Shown here in pieces: positions 11,681 through 23,700 of a stretch of 64,000 bases of DNA (positions within the stretch are counted from its first letter, which is position 1; the number at the start of each line of letters is the position of its first letter). Both the position numbers and the translations under genes were made by a program. The notes under the pieces were generated by a model. That model did not search any database, was not told the DNA's origin, and saw nothing but the letters and a program-made list of their open reading frames with translations. The stretch is from Styela clava (Eukaryota; Chordata; Ascidiacea; Stolidobranchia; Styelidae). The stretch lies in contig NC_135264.1 in NCBI RefSeq assembly GCF_964204865.1, positions 6,230,001-6,294,000 on the forward strand, in the 5' to 3' direction.

Positions 11681-13198
11681 CTACTCATTATTTTCGAAGT
11701 CTACACATCCAGAAAAATACAACGGGACGTTGTTCCATCCTTTCTTGACTTTAATGAGTTTATTGAAAATCTTGAGAATTGTTATTGCGTTAGGGCTGTT
11801 TGTACGGCTTGCAATCCAATAAAGTTTCTTTCCTGAAATTAAAAAATATTCTCAGGCAAAGGGAAAAGAGATGTTTTTACAGCAAAAAAGAAACAATCGA
11901 CTGGGTACCTTTTTTAGTGCAAAGCAGAGATATTGCATAGTTTTCGTAGTCAGTGAAGTAACGGAACTCATCAAAGAATGTATCCAAGCTTTCTGTAAAT
12001 GAATTTGAATTTTTATAATCATAAAGACAATTTGCTAAAAAGTTCACAAAGTACAACTTAACAATGCGTACCTTCCAGTAACTCGGGACTTGGTTCCTGA
12101 CTTGGTTTGATTTCGTCTTTTAGGTAGTTCATCCAGTTTCCAACTAAATAATAATATATATACTTATTTTCTTACAAGTTATGTAAGTTTGTTACACTTT
12201 TCGGAAAATACTCGGGGTAATAGCTTTTGACAAATGGTAACTTTGTGGCGTTATCCTGATAATAGGACAATCGGTTGTCCGCGATACGATTTACCTATGT
12301 ATCCCAAGGGAGAGGAAAGTTGATAGGACGACTAAATCATATGGCGAATTAAGGCCTATCGGCCGGTTAGCAGTCCATGTCGGGTATGGGATTAGATGAC
12401 CAGTTATTTGTTTTCGGGAGCATGGACTTGATGGTGCCATCGCTTAGCACGATGGGCCACACCACCGAGCCAACTTTGAAAGTATCGATATCTTTTTCAC
12501 TCACCATGCTCTTGATTATAAACGAATCCACCAGAATTTTGTTTTATTGCATCGATGGTCACATTTGTGTTCCTTCATAGAGAACAGTTTTTGTTATGTA
12601 AATATTATTGAATAAATGTTATTTATCTGGTATAGACACCAAACTCGAGCACATACCTTCCAGTGTCTTTAAACATATAGGATATTCCATTACTTGTTGA
12701 TCGAATATCTCGAATTTGGAAACATGGCACAAGTTCGTCTGAAGGAGTTCTAACATTCAAAATTTCGTACCATACTCCTGTCATCTTTACAATTACAAAA
12801 AATAAGTTACAAATTGGAATAAATAGAAGAAACGATTTTATTCCCTTACCAACTAAAATGGGAATTTCTGACGGGTATTGAACATAATATTCTAACAGCG
12901 CTGTTAGAATGAACTTCTTTTAACAACAATACTTCAGAAACGGAAAACTATTTAATATTTGTGTCACCATCATATCCCCTTTTTATTATTGAGATGATAA
13001 TTTAGCAAATTATTGTAAAAGTCATTAACTTAATGACATATTAAAATTGTTAGAAATTGCATCTTTTACCTTGCTCCATTCGATATCTTGTTGCGCGGGT
13101 GGTAGTTCACATTCGTCATCATCGCCATCTGCTGTTGCGCGTGAGACACAAGTAAAAATAACAAACCATAAAATAGTAGCGTACGAAAATATTTTCAT
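11681..13198 (-). CDS. Secreted lipocalin, six exons, complete
   Basis: Complement of 13070-13198, 12657-12784, 12505-12572, 12072-12143, 11909-11992, 11681-11832. This encodes 210 residues with consistent phases and GT/AG borders. Residues 1-23 are a signal peptide (MKIFSYATILWFVIFTCVS...). Residues 46-51, GVWYEI, are the lipocalin GxW motif on the first beta strand. YFTDYENYAISLLC and YWIASR fit the later barrel strands, as in the intronless neighbour (YTDYKNYFISARC, FWIYTR). Lipocalins are extracellular barrels that bind small hydrophobic ligands; the ligand here cannot be told. A TATA-like TATAAAA lies at 13264-13270 (- strand), about 65 bp upstream of the ATG. Intron 3 holds a SINE. The gene is convergent with MED16. 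The least certain border is the acceptor of exon 3 (ATGAAG), which has a weak pyrimidine tract. Confidence 0.9.
12293..12476 (-). repeat. SINE copy 6 (lipocalin intron 3), internally deleted
   Basis: Tail and body in reverse orientation (GAGAGGAAAGTTGATAGGAC, GGCCGGTTAGCAGTCCATG, TTTCGGGAGCATGGAC) jump directly to the tRNA-like head (GCTTAGCACGATGGGCC, ACCACCGAGCC). The middle part with the B box is deleted. Confidence 0.75.
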
Positions 13199-13263
13199 GG
13201 TGTTATTTCACGAAAATTTGTAACTTTAAATTTACAATGATAAACTTGTAGCTTAGTACCTCG

Positions 13264-13270
13264 TTTTATA
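13264..13270 (-). promoter_or_regulatory. TATA box of the six-exon lipocalin
   Basis: TATAAAA on the - strand, about 65 bp upstream of the start codon at 13198. The spacing allows a 5' UTR of about 35 nt. Confidence 0.5.
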
Positions 13271-14645
13271 GTTTTCAATGACGACAACCTTTGGATCTGA
13301 ACCAATCATTCATAATACTTGAGTTTAGGAAGGATGTGCATTGACATTTTACATAGGATGTCAATAGTGGGATTTATGTAACCTATCGGACCGGGAAACT
13401 GCGAATTCGTGTGATTGTCATATTGCGCTGTTTTTTTTTCGAACAGAATCGGTTGTGAGCCATAAATGTGAAACATATCTTGCACATTGATATATTCAAA
13501 TCACGAACCTCGGAACCTGGACTTGCAATTAACTGTTTTGATGAATTATTATTACTATAATCGCGTGTCTTGTAGTTCAACCTTTGCGCTGACGACACAT
13601 TGGATATTTATTTACACATAGAATGCCAGTTTTCGGAAATTGATATGGATTTCGGTCTCAGTCAATTTTGATCGGTCGTAAAAAGGAAACGAATACCAAC
13701 TGTTAATCGACGAAGACCACTTTATAGGACATACGGGCGTTTTAACTAGATAGTCGAGTAAATTTATATATATATATATCCTATCGACATGTTTTTCCTT
13801 AGATAAATTAGACTTCATGACGTTGGGTGGTGTAAATGTATTTGAATATATATTCAGAAAGTTGCTCAAATGCCGGTGAAGATGATCAATCGAATACACA
13901 ATACATTTTTATTTATTAAGTTAAATGTAGTTTTATCACTAATAACAAAATAACTACCACCCCCTGAATTTGGAAACACCCCTCTAAAATAAAATAAACT
14001 GGGAACATACTGGGCACGACACGACTATGGCATAAGCCATACTATGTCTTTCAGATTTATGATACTTTTTCTTGTCGATTGTTATAATATCATGTTTATG
14101 TACGATCCACATAGCCGCAAAGCAAGAAATGTAGGATATGCTGTAAGTTTGCACGACTCTCTAATCGATATTTTCTCGGAATAGGCTGAATCAGTGTTAG
14201 GTCGTTTTTTATTGACATGAGGTTGATATATGCCACTAAATATATTTGGCTTAAAGTTTTGAGTCAGAATTGCTGTTAAAATCTTTGTCAAACCAGAGAC
14301 AAAAGTCGGGGTCGTATTTTAAATGGCTCGGAGTTTGGAGTCAGGTGTCTTGCAGAAGGTAAAATACATGAATTGTAAAGTTCTAGGTGGTCAATCCTTA
14401 ATTGGAGATGCGTTGAAGGTAAACCAGGTGGTGTTTTTTATTAAAGGCTTCATATTATTTGAATATACCGCACCAATCGTTATCACTTCATAGAACATTT
14501 TTTTAAATTTGGTGAGCACAGATTCAGAAAAAAAACATTTTGTATAATGAAATTAATTTGACTTTAAATTAGCTTCAATATCATTTTTTCCATAGATTGA
14601 ATGTTCCACTTGTCTTATCTCATCTTCTGAGGTATCCAGAACACA

Positions 14646-14652
14646 TATAAAA
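14646..14652 (+). promoter_or_regulatory. TATA box upstream of the intronless lipocalin
   Basis: TATAAAA with G following. It lies about 340 bp upstream of the chosen ATG (14991), so the 5' UTR would be about 315 nt or contain an unseen intron. Confidence 0.4.
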
Positions 14653-14990
14653 GTGTGATAATCGATAGTCAATTCAGTGCAGTATGACTATGTGATAGTA
14701 TGCGACTGAAAAGAATAAATTTGTGTTTCAAAATGTACTGCACCAGACGCAGTAGTTTTGACCGAACTCAGCTGGTATTTTACTTGATTATGAGTGATTT
14801 TTCGTATCAAATGCGAGTTGAGCAACGCTGCAAGCTCTTAAATGAAACGAGTATATGCAGACAACCCAAAACAATACGTAGTCGCGGTAACTGAAATCCA
14901 TACACATTTTGAAAAACTATATACAGCAGCACGAACAAGATAATGTGCATTCGATTTGAAGTCTTAAGGTCGCAGGGTTACGAAGGCATA

Positions 14991-15653
14991 ATGAACGGTT
15001 GTGTTGTAGCTTTGTTTTTTGCTGTTGGTATGTTTATCGATATCATATCATGTATAGATTACGGAAATTGCCAACTTATGGAACAAACAAGTCAAATCAA
15101 TTGGGATCGATTAGAAGGAGATTGGTACGAAACCATAAATACCGATCGGGCCGTTGACAAAATTGGCGGCTGCTACAAGATGGACGAAATCAAATCAACC
15201 AAGAATGGCGCTTTTGTACACATGATCGACTATCACATCAACAGAAAACGCTTCAGAAAATTCGGTTTAAATTTCGTGTTAAATCCCAACGGAAATTATG
15301 TACTGGAAAATGACAAGGCCGTGGATCTTTGGAAATCCGACTTGAAAATGACACTACAAAAGCAATCCTCAACCAAACAAGCAATCTTTGATGAAATAGC
15401 TGAGACACATGGGGCATACACCATATATACGGATTACAAAAACTACTTCATATCTGCAAGATGCCTTGATCAAAATCTTGAAGGTGGTCAGAAAGGTTTT
15501 TGGATTTACACGAGAAGTCAACATCCAGACGCAGAAACTGTTTTGAGAATCATCAATGTAATATCTCAGATGACAAATGGCTGGAACGCTGTTCCACTCG
15601 CCCTGTCTAAATGTGTCTATGCCAAAGCTCTGAATAATTTTACCAATGCCTAA
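14991..15653 (+). CDS. Secreted lipocalin, intronless
   Basis: 220 residues in one uninterrupted frame. I chose the ATG at 14991, not the in-frame ATG at 14943, because it puts a signal peptide (MNGCVVALFFAVGMFIDIIS) right at the N-terminus. Residues 43-46, GDWY, are the lipocalin GxW motif. CYKMDEIKSTKNG aligns with CFQIRDIRSTSNG of the six-exon gene, and YTDYKNYFISARC and FWIYTR align with its later strands. Likely role: extracellular binding of small hydrophobic molecules. A polyadenylation signal AATAAA is at 15692-15697. The lack of introns next to a homologue with five introns suggests either retroposition or intron loss. No poly-A tail or flanking duplication was seen, so the mechanism is open. 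Confidence 0.9.
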   Translation: MNGCVVALFFAVGMFIDIISCIDYGNCQLMEQTSQINWDRLEGDWYETINTDRAVDKIGGCYKMDEIKSTKNGAFVHMIDYHINRKRFRKFGLNFVLNPNGNYVLENDKAVDLWKSDLKMTLQKQSSTKQAIFDEIAETHGAYTIYTDYKNYFISARCLDQNLEGGQKGFWIYTRSQHPDAETVLRIINVISQMTNGWNAVPLALSKCVYAKALNNFTNA

Positions 15654-15691
15654 AAATTATTTGTGGTTTCGATTAAGTTATATTTAAACAG

Positions 15692-15697
15692 AATAAA
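15692..15697 (+). terminator. Polyadenylation signal of the intronless lipocalin
   Basis: Canonical AATAAA 39 nt downstream of the TAA. Confidence 0.6.
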
Positions 15698-16007
15698 TAT
15701 ACATGTTTTGCTGTTTTGAGAATTCGTATTGCACATGCTATCAGTAATAAATTGTTAGTCGTTGTGGCTATTCGATAATCGGGCGTCATTTCTGAGTAGG
15801 CCTACAAGTCTTTGCCCTGAATGAACCTTTGCGAGTACTCTACCTCAAAAGCGTTCTACAGCAGTGCTTCCCAAAGTGGGCGATATCGCCCCCCGGTGGG
15901 CGAAAACGATACAGAGAGGGGTGAAAAAGTCGAAGGGGGCGATAGGGGGGCGATTTCGCGAAATCTGTTTTTGCTCTGCGCATCGTGCACTTAATTCTGT
16001 AATCTGT

Positions 16008-16660
16008 GTGCATTCGCAGACTTGAATCACGTGGTCGATTATCACACTCGAAAAGATTGCTGGACTCGTCTCCGCAGTAAGGTACGGTAGTTGGCGTATC
16101 CCAGTGGTCGGCAAAATACGGCCGGAGTAAAAATATCTGTACCGTGACGATTCTCTGAATAGACCTATCCCCGACCTTTGACCGCGGAAAATTCTTCCTA
16201 TATACTTTACCATTTTAAAATTTTCGGTGCTTATTTCAAGAGTGTTTAGGAGTACATATTTGTGCGAACAATTTTGTTCGAAAATGGAGACATTACAAAG
16301 AACAAGCGAAGAACTGGGATTAGTGATGCCCATTTGGAAAATGTTCCAATCTTGGCGTCGTAAAGCTATCAAGCGTGATGCAGCAACATGGCAGTGTCAC
16401 ATTAAATGTCACTGTAATAATTTTTTAATAAGACGACGGAGTTGAGTTCACGAATTGTCTCAGTTTTCGCGCGCTGTTCCGTTTTTAACTTTTAAAAAAT
16501 ATATGCGACCCGCAAAAGACTATAGCAACCCTAAATTTTGTCTCGCGAGCGACATAAAATTTGCCGACCCCTGGGCCGTAGTCGATAGTCGGTCACAGTT
16601 TTTCCACATCCGAGTCCATGAATCCAAAAACAAATAGCTGATTAATTCTATGGACTGGTG
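16008..16660 (+). repeat. SINE copy 7, inside the hAT element and itself interrupted
   Basis: Left part to about 16101 has B-box-like ACTTGAATCACGTG and GATTGCTGGACTCG. The right part from about 16575 continues the body (TCGGTCACAG, CACATCCGAGTCCATG, CAAAAACAAATAGCTG). The 16102-16574 segment separates the two halves. Confidence 0.65.
16102..16574. mobile_element. Second hAT-like element nested in SINE copy 7
   Basis: Inverted ends CAGTGGTCGGCAAAAT and AATTTGCCGACCCCTG. About 470 bp with no coding capacity recognised. The flanks (GGCGTATC and GGCCGTAGTC) are only loosely similar, so the target duplication is doubtful. Confidence 0.6.
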
Positions 16661-17461
16661 ATAGGGCTGTAGGCCGGGGTAGGATGAGGAATCGGGGATG
16701 AATTTTACCGAAGTGTTTTGGTGCAGGTCATCAGGCTGTAGGAATGAATGAGATGTACAAAAATCATTATTATTACTTTGGGAAAATTAACTTTGCTTTC
16801 ATTAATTTAATGTGAAATGGGGTGAATTTAGGGAGTGGAATACACGACGGTTTTTGAGGAGGTAGAACCCTGGATTCTTTCATTTCCGACCTAATATATG
16901 GTGAAAAAGGGTTTTTGAGCCGTGCTACTATTGTCATCAAAACAACGAAATCGCCTTTCCATCAGTAAACTGGGTAATTTCAAATATGATAAAAAACATG
17001 CTGAAGAACACCAAGCTCATGCATCTCATTAAATAACACTATAAACTATGATTTGTCTTCTCATTTGGTCTGTAATATGTTCGTTTCTGACTTTACATTT
17101 TTTTGTAGTGCTGGGGGGCGATGAAGTTGTATAAACTACTTTAGGGGGGCGATGGTCAAAAAAGTTTGGGAACCACTGTTCTACAGTTTATCGCAATGGG
17201 CCCAAACGTAAAATTATAGTGACCCCGACGGCCAGATCATCGAACAACATATTAATTTATGAACTTTCGCCATTCCTAATCAAGCTTACTTTTACTAGTA
17301 GATATTTTAACTTTTTTACTCACAACACGGCACCAATAAAAAAAAATCACATTATTGAATCCTTGTCACACGTGTTCTCATCCCAGTATGACGAAGTCAC
17401 GTAACAAAAACAATAGCAATCAATAAAACACAAAAACAAAAGCTCGAGGCTGAATATCCCT

Positions 17462-17925
17462 ATGTCATTCCAGTCGCGCCAACAGCATTGGTGTTTTCAC
17501 TTCATAATAAAAAAAATTGATAAAATAAATATTTCATTTGACATTTTGCTATTTATCATTCGCATTGGTCTAATTGCGACTCCTGTCATTTGCACCACAA
17601 AACACGAAAGTGTGCTGGGCTATAATTGCCTTCAGGAAATATCTTGGGATATATTAAACGAAGATTGGTATACAGAACGGCGCCCCAGAAGTATGTGCAC
17701 CAAAATGGCGCACAACTTAACCTGGTACACATACTATGTTCAGGATGTGCGCCATCTTGGTGCACATACTTCTGGAGGTTCTACAGGACAGCTGGAGCTT
17801 TGGAGTATGTTCTTGTTAAAATTAGGCAAAACTATTGGATTGTGAATGAAACTTCATTAGTGAAGAAAATTATCTATAATCTATCTACTTCTATAATTGT
17901 GTACTGTGCAGAAGAAGACGGTTAA
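17462..17925 (+). pseudogene. Lipocalin-like fragment split by a MITE
   Basis: The frame from the ATG at 17462 shows a hydrophobic segment (FDILLFIIRIGLIATPVI) followed by NCLQEISWDILNEDWYTE. This resembles the start of the intronless lipocalin (NCQLMEQ...INWDRLEGDWYE). It is interrupted at 17679 by a MITE with target duplication TACAGAAC/TACAGGAC. After the MITE a short stretch (IIVYCAEEDG, another frame) could be a decayed later strand. The invariant glycine of GxW is replaced by glutamate. I read it as a broken third lipocalin. It could instead be a chimaeric exon if splicing skips the MITE. Confidence 0.5.
17679..17781. mobile_element. 8-bp-TSD MITE, palindromic form, copy D
   Basis: Ends GGCGCCCCAGAAGTATGTGC and GTGCACATACTTCTGGAGG. 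The arms are complementary along about 45 bp around a short centre. Flanking duplication TACAGAAC / TACAGGAC. Confidence 0.85.
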
Positions 17926-18782
17926 GGCCTGATGTAAAGAAATGTCAAATTTGCATGTTAATGGAGTAATTCCGTAATATGAACCACAATTTTCATGCGT
18001 GGCTCTAGAGTAGACTGTTTTGAACCGTTTTGAACTCTTGTCCTATCTAAGCGCGCATTTCACGTGGATAATGCTCAAAACCTGAAAATGATCTTCTTAT
18101 ATTGACCTTACAAGGATTTATTTTACATAGGAGCCGAGTCGTTCGAGGTGACAATGGCTCAAATTTTTGTTCATCTTTTTGCTTCAGAAGAACATCAAAT
18201 ATATATTTGATACATCTTGCGCTTTGAATTTTAGAGTTTCTAGTGATCCAAACTATCTTAAAATAGTAAAATTTGTCAATGTAATTGAAACCGAAGCTCT
18301 TGTTTAACCAGGTTAGTTTGAAACAAAAAAAAATGTAGGCTATTTGAGAAAACGTTGGAAACAAGTCGTGATTTAATTTCCATTCTGAATCACAACTTAC
18401 CACGAAACACCCGGAGTTTGAGTGATCAAGGCTACGCCTGACAAGGAGCGCCTCGTTCGATATGTTTTTTTTTTTTTGGAATTAATATTCTGTTCATCAA
18501 TGACCTATGACAAAGCCTATTCTTTTTCATGTTTTCAGTTTTTTTTTTTAATTTTGCGAGGGTTTGATATTCACTTGAGTGTTTAAATCTTCAAATTTAG
18601 TGTAAATTAACATAACTTTTCAATTTCCATAAGTCCAGGGTGAAACCGTCAATATCTCCCACTATTACTCATCGTTCCCGCTTGTTCGCACTCTGATACC
18701 TTCCACTCTTCATTATTATTTCGATCATTTTTGTTTAGAGAATTTCAACAAACTTCTATCTTGGAGTGTTGATTACGAGCTT

Positions 18783-19016
18783 CTATAATCTGTGAGTATG
18801 GAAAACGTCAACCCCAATAAAATCTCCGGCGACTTTCTTATCGATTGCTCGTTGTTCCGATAACGGTACATCTATATCATCTTTCAGATCACATCCGATC
18901 CATTTGAATATAACTTCTATTTTATACCGATATTCATTTTTACCGATATATTCAAAGTAAACAGGAAGTTTTTTTGATGTTTTAGTCAACAACATATAAG
19001 GATCTTCCGCCCTCAA
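18783..19016 (-). CDS. Unrecognised open frame, protein-like composition
   Basis: About 77 codons ending in TAG. The residue mix is unlike the low-complexity background: LPVYFEYIGKNEYRYKIEV, then IFKWIGCDLKDDIDVPLSEQ, then KKVAGDFIGVDVFHTHRL. The same frame stays open upstream to about 19055, then hits a TGA, so an exon start near 19040 is possible. No ATG sits in a convincing position, so this is probably a 3' exon of a - strand gene. I recognise no family. Confidence 0.3.
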   Translation of the reverse strand: MRAEDPYMLLTKTSKKLPVYFEYIGKNEYRYKIEVIFKWIGCDLKDDIDVPLSEQRAIDKKVAGDFIGVDVFHTHRL

Positions 19017-19757
19017 CCGATTTATATTCTTCCGTTTTAAAACGCTTTTTCAACCGTTAGATTAATTCTCAGAACATTAAATCATCTTCCTGCCTATCTG
19101 TCCCAATTTATTTCATTTAAAGAATCATATTACAAAACACTTTCTTCATTACATATACTGTTGCCATACGTTGATTTTGAAAATGCAAATGATTATAAAA
19201 TATACCAAAGCATGAAATTAAATTACAACTTTAATCTTCAGCAAGTCGCGAGGAATTTATTCCAGTATAATGTTGCTTGTCAGTGCAACCTGTGTAAACC
19301 ATGTTGAATATAATGATATAGCCTATGACGTTTTTAGATATAAACAGAGGATTTCCCTTTTCATGTGCTCATGGTAGTCATGGTATACGACGCCTTTAAG
19401 CATAAACAGAAGATCCTAAATTGCGAATTTATATGAACAAAAATGAAGTATTTCCATATGTCAAGCGGTGGTTTCTAAGACAGTTTTTGTTGGGCGTTGC
19501 TACATCTATCTAATGGCGCATTGATGCATTGTTCCTTGATTCATTTTTGTAAATATGCCAACAGTAAAGCTGCATGCAAACGGATATACGACGTTTGCAA
19601 CACTCCCGCTTGTTCTAACTGTTACATACATATCTTATAAAGTCATATGCAATATGCGTCGTTGATACACAAATGATTTCAAGATGTTCGAAATCAGTTA
19701 ATTGGGTCACATATTCTGTGAGTAAAATTTTTCAAAGGTAAATTTTGTGATATAAGA

Positions 19758-20009
19758 TTAAATATTGGTAGGTGCGTTATCCGCAGGCTTGGCCGTGGGC
19801 ATAGGATTCCCACCGTATGGGATGGGACAGCACACATTTGTATTTTCCATAGGACACAAAATAACGTATGATTTTCGGGGATGATGGTAACATTTCGTTA
19901 TGGATTTCGTGTCCATATATTTGAGCATACCTCTCTTGTTAGTTATAACGTTCAAAATATATTCAGCATTAACAATATACCTTGTGAAGGGGCTGATGGG
20001 CACATGCAT
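19758..20009 (-). CDS. Unrecognised small open frame, cysteine-containing
   Basis: 83 codons from an ATG to TAA. It contains TKCYHHPRKSYVILCP and NTNVCCPIPYGGNP, with an unusual proline/cysteine-rich end for this AT-rich sequence. A GT donor-like AG|GTATAT occurs after the tenth codon, so the ATG could instead be a short first exon. Possibly part of the same gene as the frame at 18783-19016, but I could not join them in a way that convinces me. Family unknown. Confidence 0.3.
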   Translation of the reverse strand: MHVPISPFTRYIVNAEYILNVITNKRGMLKYMDTKSITKCYHHPRKSYVILCPMENTNVCCPIPYGGNPMPTAKPADNAPTNI

Positions 20010-20703
20010 TTTAAGTAAACAAAGTCAGTAAATTTTTTTGTTTTTATGTTTTTTCGTACATGTAGTCCTATTTACCTAAATTTTACAATTTTTATTGAAT
20101 TGTATTACAATGGGAATCCCATGGGATGGGTTGGGGCAGGCATAAATTGCTATGAGAAATGACGTGTCACGCTAATTTATCTTTTTAGTCCGGGAACTGC
20201 CTTCCTACAGTTGTTACCCTGACTTCCTTCATTAAGATATATATTAGAGCTTTGAATTTATATTGTCGTAAACGAGACAGGTGGTACTATAAGGCCCTGG
20301 AAATAAAATAATAATTAATGAAATATCTGACATTTTTACTTTTTTTTTGTCTCGGAGAAAATACACCTACTCCAAATCATTAGTGAAGTTTACCGATACT
20401 AAATTGCTGAGTTGTTTGACTCAATTGAGTGTGGGCTACAGTTGCATAACAGTTTTAGAAATAAATCGAATGTGGTTCAAGCTTTGCGCGAACGCAAAAG
20501 AGCACTATTCTCATCTTGTCTTACGATGTTTACGCCCGTTAAGTAAATAGTAAATTCGTTATACATTAACCCGTCCTTACGTGGGTATGGAGAGTTCTCG
20601 CATTTTGAGGTATGTTTTGATTCTAACTGTACGCTGTTTGTAGAAGTGGTCGTTGTTTAAGTTGAATTAAACTTTTCGAATTGAAGAACGTATCGGGAAA
20701 ATA

Positions 20704-23700
20704 ATGGGGGCATGTGTAAAAATTTCGAAGTACATGCTTTTTCTTTTTAATATACTGTTTTGGGTAAGTAGAAATTTTGGTTTGCTTATTTTGATTTGTT
20801 TTTCAAACGATTTCGACCATTCAAGAAGTTCTGTAATCTACTAGTGTTTATTGCACCTTTCGCCTCATTACAAACAAACATTTCAGGAAAAATTTGAGTA
20901 ACATTCTCCGTATTGGCTTGTAATAATTTGAATGGAAAGAGAGGATATTCTCCGAAACGCATAGAACTGATGGTGCTCACAGCTGCTGTGTTAGATGATT
21001 GTAAAATGTATGTGTAAATCAATATGGCGTTTAATAAAACGCATTCAAAACGTTGAATTAAAATGATACAACAAAACAACTTGGTAGGTAGCGCAGAGTG
21101 ATATTGTTGCAAACTCGAAAGTTCAGTCTTTGGTAAAATCAGAACATTTACACTTATACTTATTCTAAAAAAAGAATAAATTGCAAGATTAGATTAGCGA
21201 TTGCCTGATTTTAAGTTTTAAACAAATCTGCTAAGACATGATTGCGTTTGGAAACTGGCAACTGGTTACTAGTATGGGAAAAGAACCAGATTGAGTTCAG
21301 CATTAGATATATAGTTATCCATTGTTTCATTTTTTAATGATGTAAAGTTTAGCAACTTTATTATTATTATTATCATTCCTATAAATACAACTAATTTAGA
21401 TTGCTGGAGGAGTCGCACTAGGGCTGGGGATTTACTTCAGAGTTAAAGATGATGCGAACACGGTGGTGGAAGTAGCTGGAGTCACATTTTATTATGCAGG
21501 TAACTGGGTGTTCAGCATTTCATAATGTTATTTCTCAAACCTAATGTCAGTTTTTAAACCCAAACTTGGCGTAGCAGTAAAACAATAATTAGCCTTGGTG
21601 ATTTAAATTATATTTGACTATATAGCTTTCATATTTTTGTGCACAATAGTTTATTGTTTTAAATACTTTAAGTATTTCTCTGCTAACTGATTTCATAGAG
21701 TTGTTGTATATATGACTACGTCTAAGACCCTAATTTTGGATAAAAAATACTCTATTTTCAACAATAACTAAGCCATTTATTGTCCATGTTGAACCACGTT
21801 TACCCAATGAAATGAAAATTTATTAACCCATGTGACGCAAAATTTATCCAGCGAAGCATTTTCATCGGTATTTAACGTTTTGCTATAGAAATTAAAGTGA
21901 TTAAAATAAAAGCTTTTAGTCGAGAAAGAAGGTAAAATGGCTAGCAGCAAGAGTTCCTAACTTCCAAGGGAACTATTTTATTTTCACCGATATTAACCGC
22001 TATTTGTTATCCAACTGACGAAAAACTTTTCACAGCAACACATTTGTGACGTGAAATCCACTCAATGAGACACTCTTTTGGTACTTACATATTTTGGACT
22101 TGCTATAGAAACTAAAATAAGTTAAATATACTGCATTTTAGTCACGAAATACCGACTTGAATTTTTTATTCGGTGTTATTGTCTTATGCTAATCGGTACC
22201 GGTAATTGGGAGCTTGAACACTGAGTTCGCAAATCCAAAAAAGACAGACGTGACCGAATAAACACAATGTAACCATGAACTGAAATTAAAATTTCGGTTT
22301 AAATAACGAGTCCTATAAGACTCAGAGGAAATAAGAATAAATAAAAAGGTTTTGGCGATTAATTCAATCTTTAGGCACTTAATTTGAAATCTACCGGCCC
22401 TTTAGTTACGAAGCAAATCGGTTTTCCGGTTTTTCAAAAGTCGCCTTAGCAATAAAACTATTCAGAAAAAAACGATATAAATCGTCACTTCGTGCTCAAA
22501 ATTGACGTAATCGTAGGAAAAAATAACCGACAGGAAACCCTAAAAACCGCCAAACAAGTTCGCCGGTGGGCATGATCTTGTCTTGTTGACTCCCGATATA
22601 TGTTTCGTTTGTTCAAACAATAGTTTACTCAGTGACGTTTAGTGTTTCGGTGGATAATGTTTTCAAGATGAACGTTACTATTCTACAATATTTATTCAGG
22701 GTGTTACGTCATGATCACTGTTGGGTCTGTTATGTTTGTGTTGGGATTTCTGGGATGCTGTGGCGCAATCAAAGAGAACAGGTGTTTACTGGGAATTGTA
22801 AGTATATATATTCGGTGGTCTTGAAGTATGCGCACCAAGATGTCGCCTAACCTGAATCTTAACCTGGTACACAACCTGAGTTCATGTTGTGCGCCATCTT
22901 GGTGCGCATACTGCAGGAGGTCCATATATTTCAATATTTGTCAGAGGATTGCGTATGTACATTAGAAAATAAAGATTATAAATGTTTCTATACTTAAGAA
23001 TCCGTATTAATAAATCATTTAAAAAAAATTATATAGAGTCTCATATATTATAGTGTTACCTGCAAAAAAATTTCATATTGGTAAAATTTAACACACAAAT
23101 ACGCAAAGACTTGTCCTGTTTTCATTGAAATTATCAGCCTTACGAATTTTTTATGATTTTCACAAACATTGTCTAAAGCTGTCCACATCTAGGTGTGGCA
23201 ATTTCACGCAATATATAAATGCCGTTTTGATCATAATGTACGCCAATAAAATAGTTACTTCGTTAGCATTCTGTCCTGTCTAAACTCATACAACTCCATT
23301 TTATATGACGTACTTTCTATTTACAGTATTTTGCATTCTTGTTTATCATCTTCATTGTCCAATTGGGAGTTGGAATTTGGGGACTTGTCAACCAAGATAC
23401 GGTAGGTAATTTATAATTAGTGATGCTATATGCCGTACTTCATAAATGAAAAATGTTCAAAACCAAGTTGAATAAAATAACGCCAAACATAACCGACCAA
23501 TCCAAAGAAAATCTTAATCAGGTCATATACCGGTGCTTCGAATTTGTACCGCATCTTTAATTACCGCCCTGGGAAAATTTTAGATAACCGCATGGGTTTC
23601 TCGTCTGTTTCACATTCGACTGCGTTAATAAGTAACTAATTATATTGATAGTGGTATCTCATTCATTATGATATCTATATTATGTAACATTCGGGTAACC

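Larger units (their letters stand above)
15862..17178. mobile_element. hAT-like non-autonomous element with nested insertions
   Basis: Left end CAGTGCTTCCCAAAGTGGGC and right end AGTTTGGGAACCACTG are inverted termini. The sequence is flanked by a perfect 8-bp duplication TTCTACAG (15854-15861 and 17179-17186), diagnostic of hAT-type transposition. The inner ends carry GGGGGCGATAGGGGGG and GGGGGGCGATG blocks. About 1.3 kb; no transposase frame is seen. A SINE and a second element lie inside it. Confidence 0.85.

Noticed and set aside
15845..16372. A 175-codon frame on the - strand
   Set aside because: It lies wholly within the nested hAT/SINE sequence and shows no domain. It is open because of GC-rich transposon ends.
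18047..18403. A 118-codon frame on the - strand
   Set aside because: No motif, no splice-bounded exon and an AT-driven residue mix. Insufficient to call a gene.
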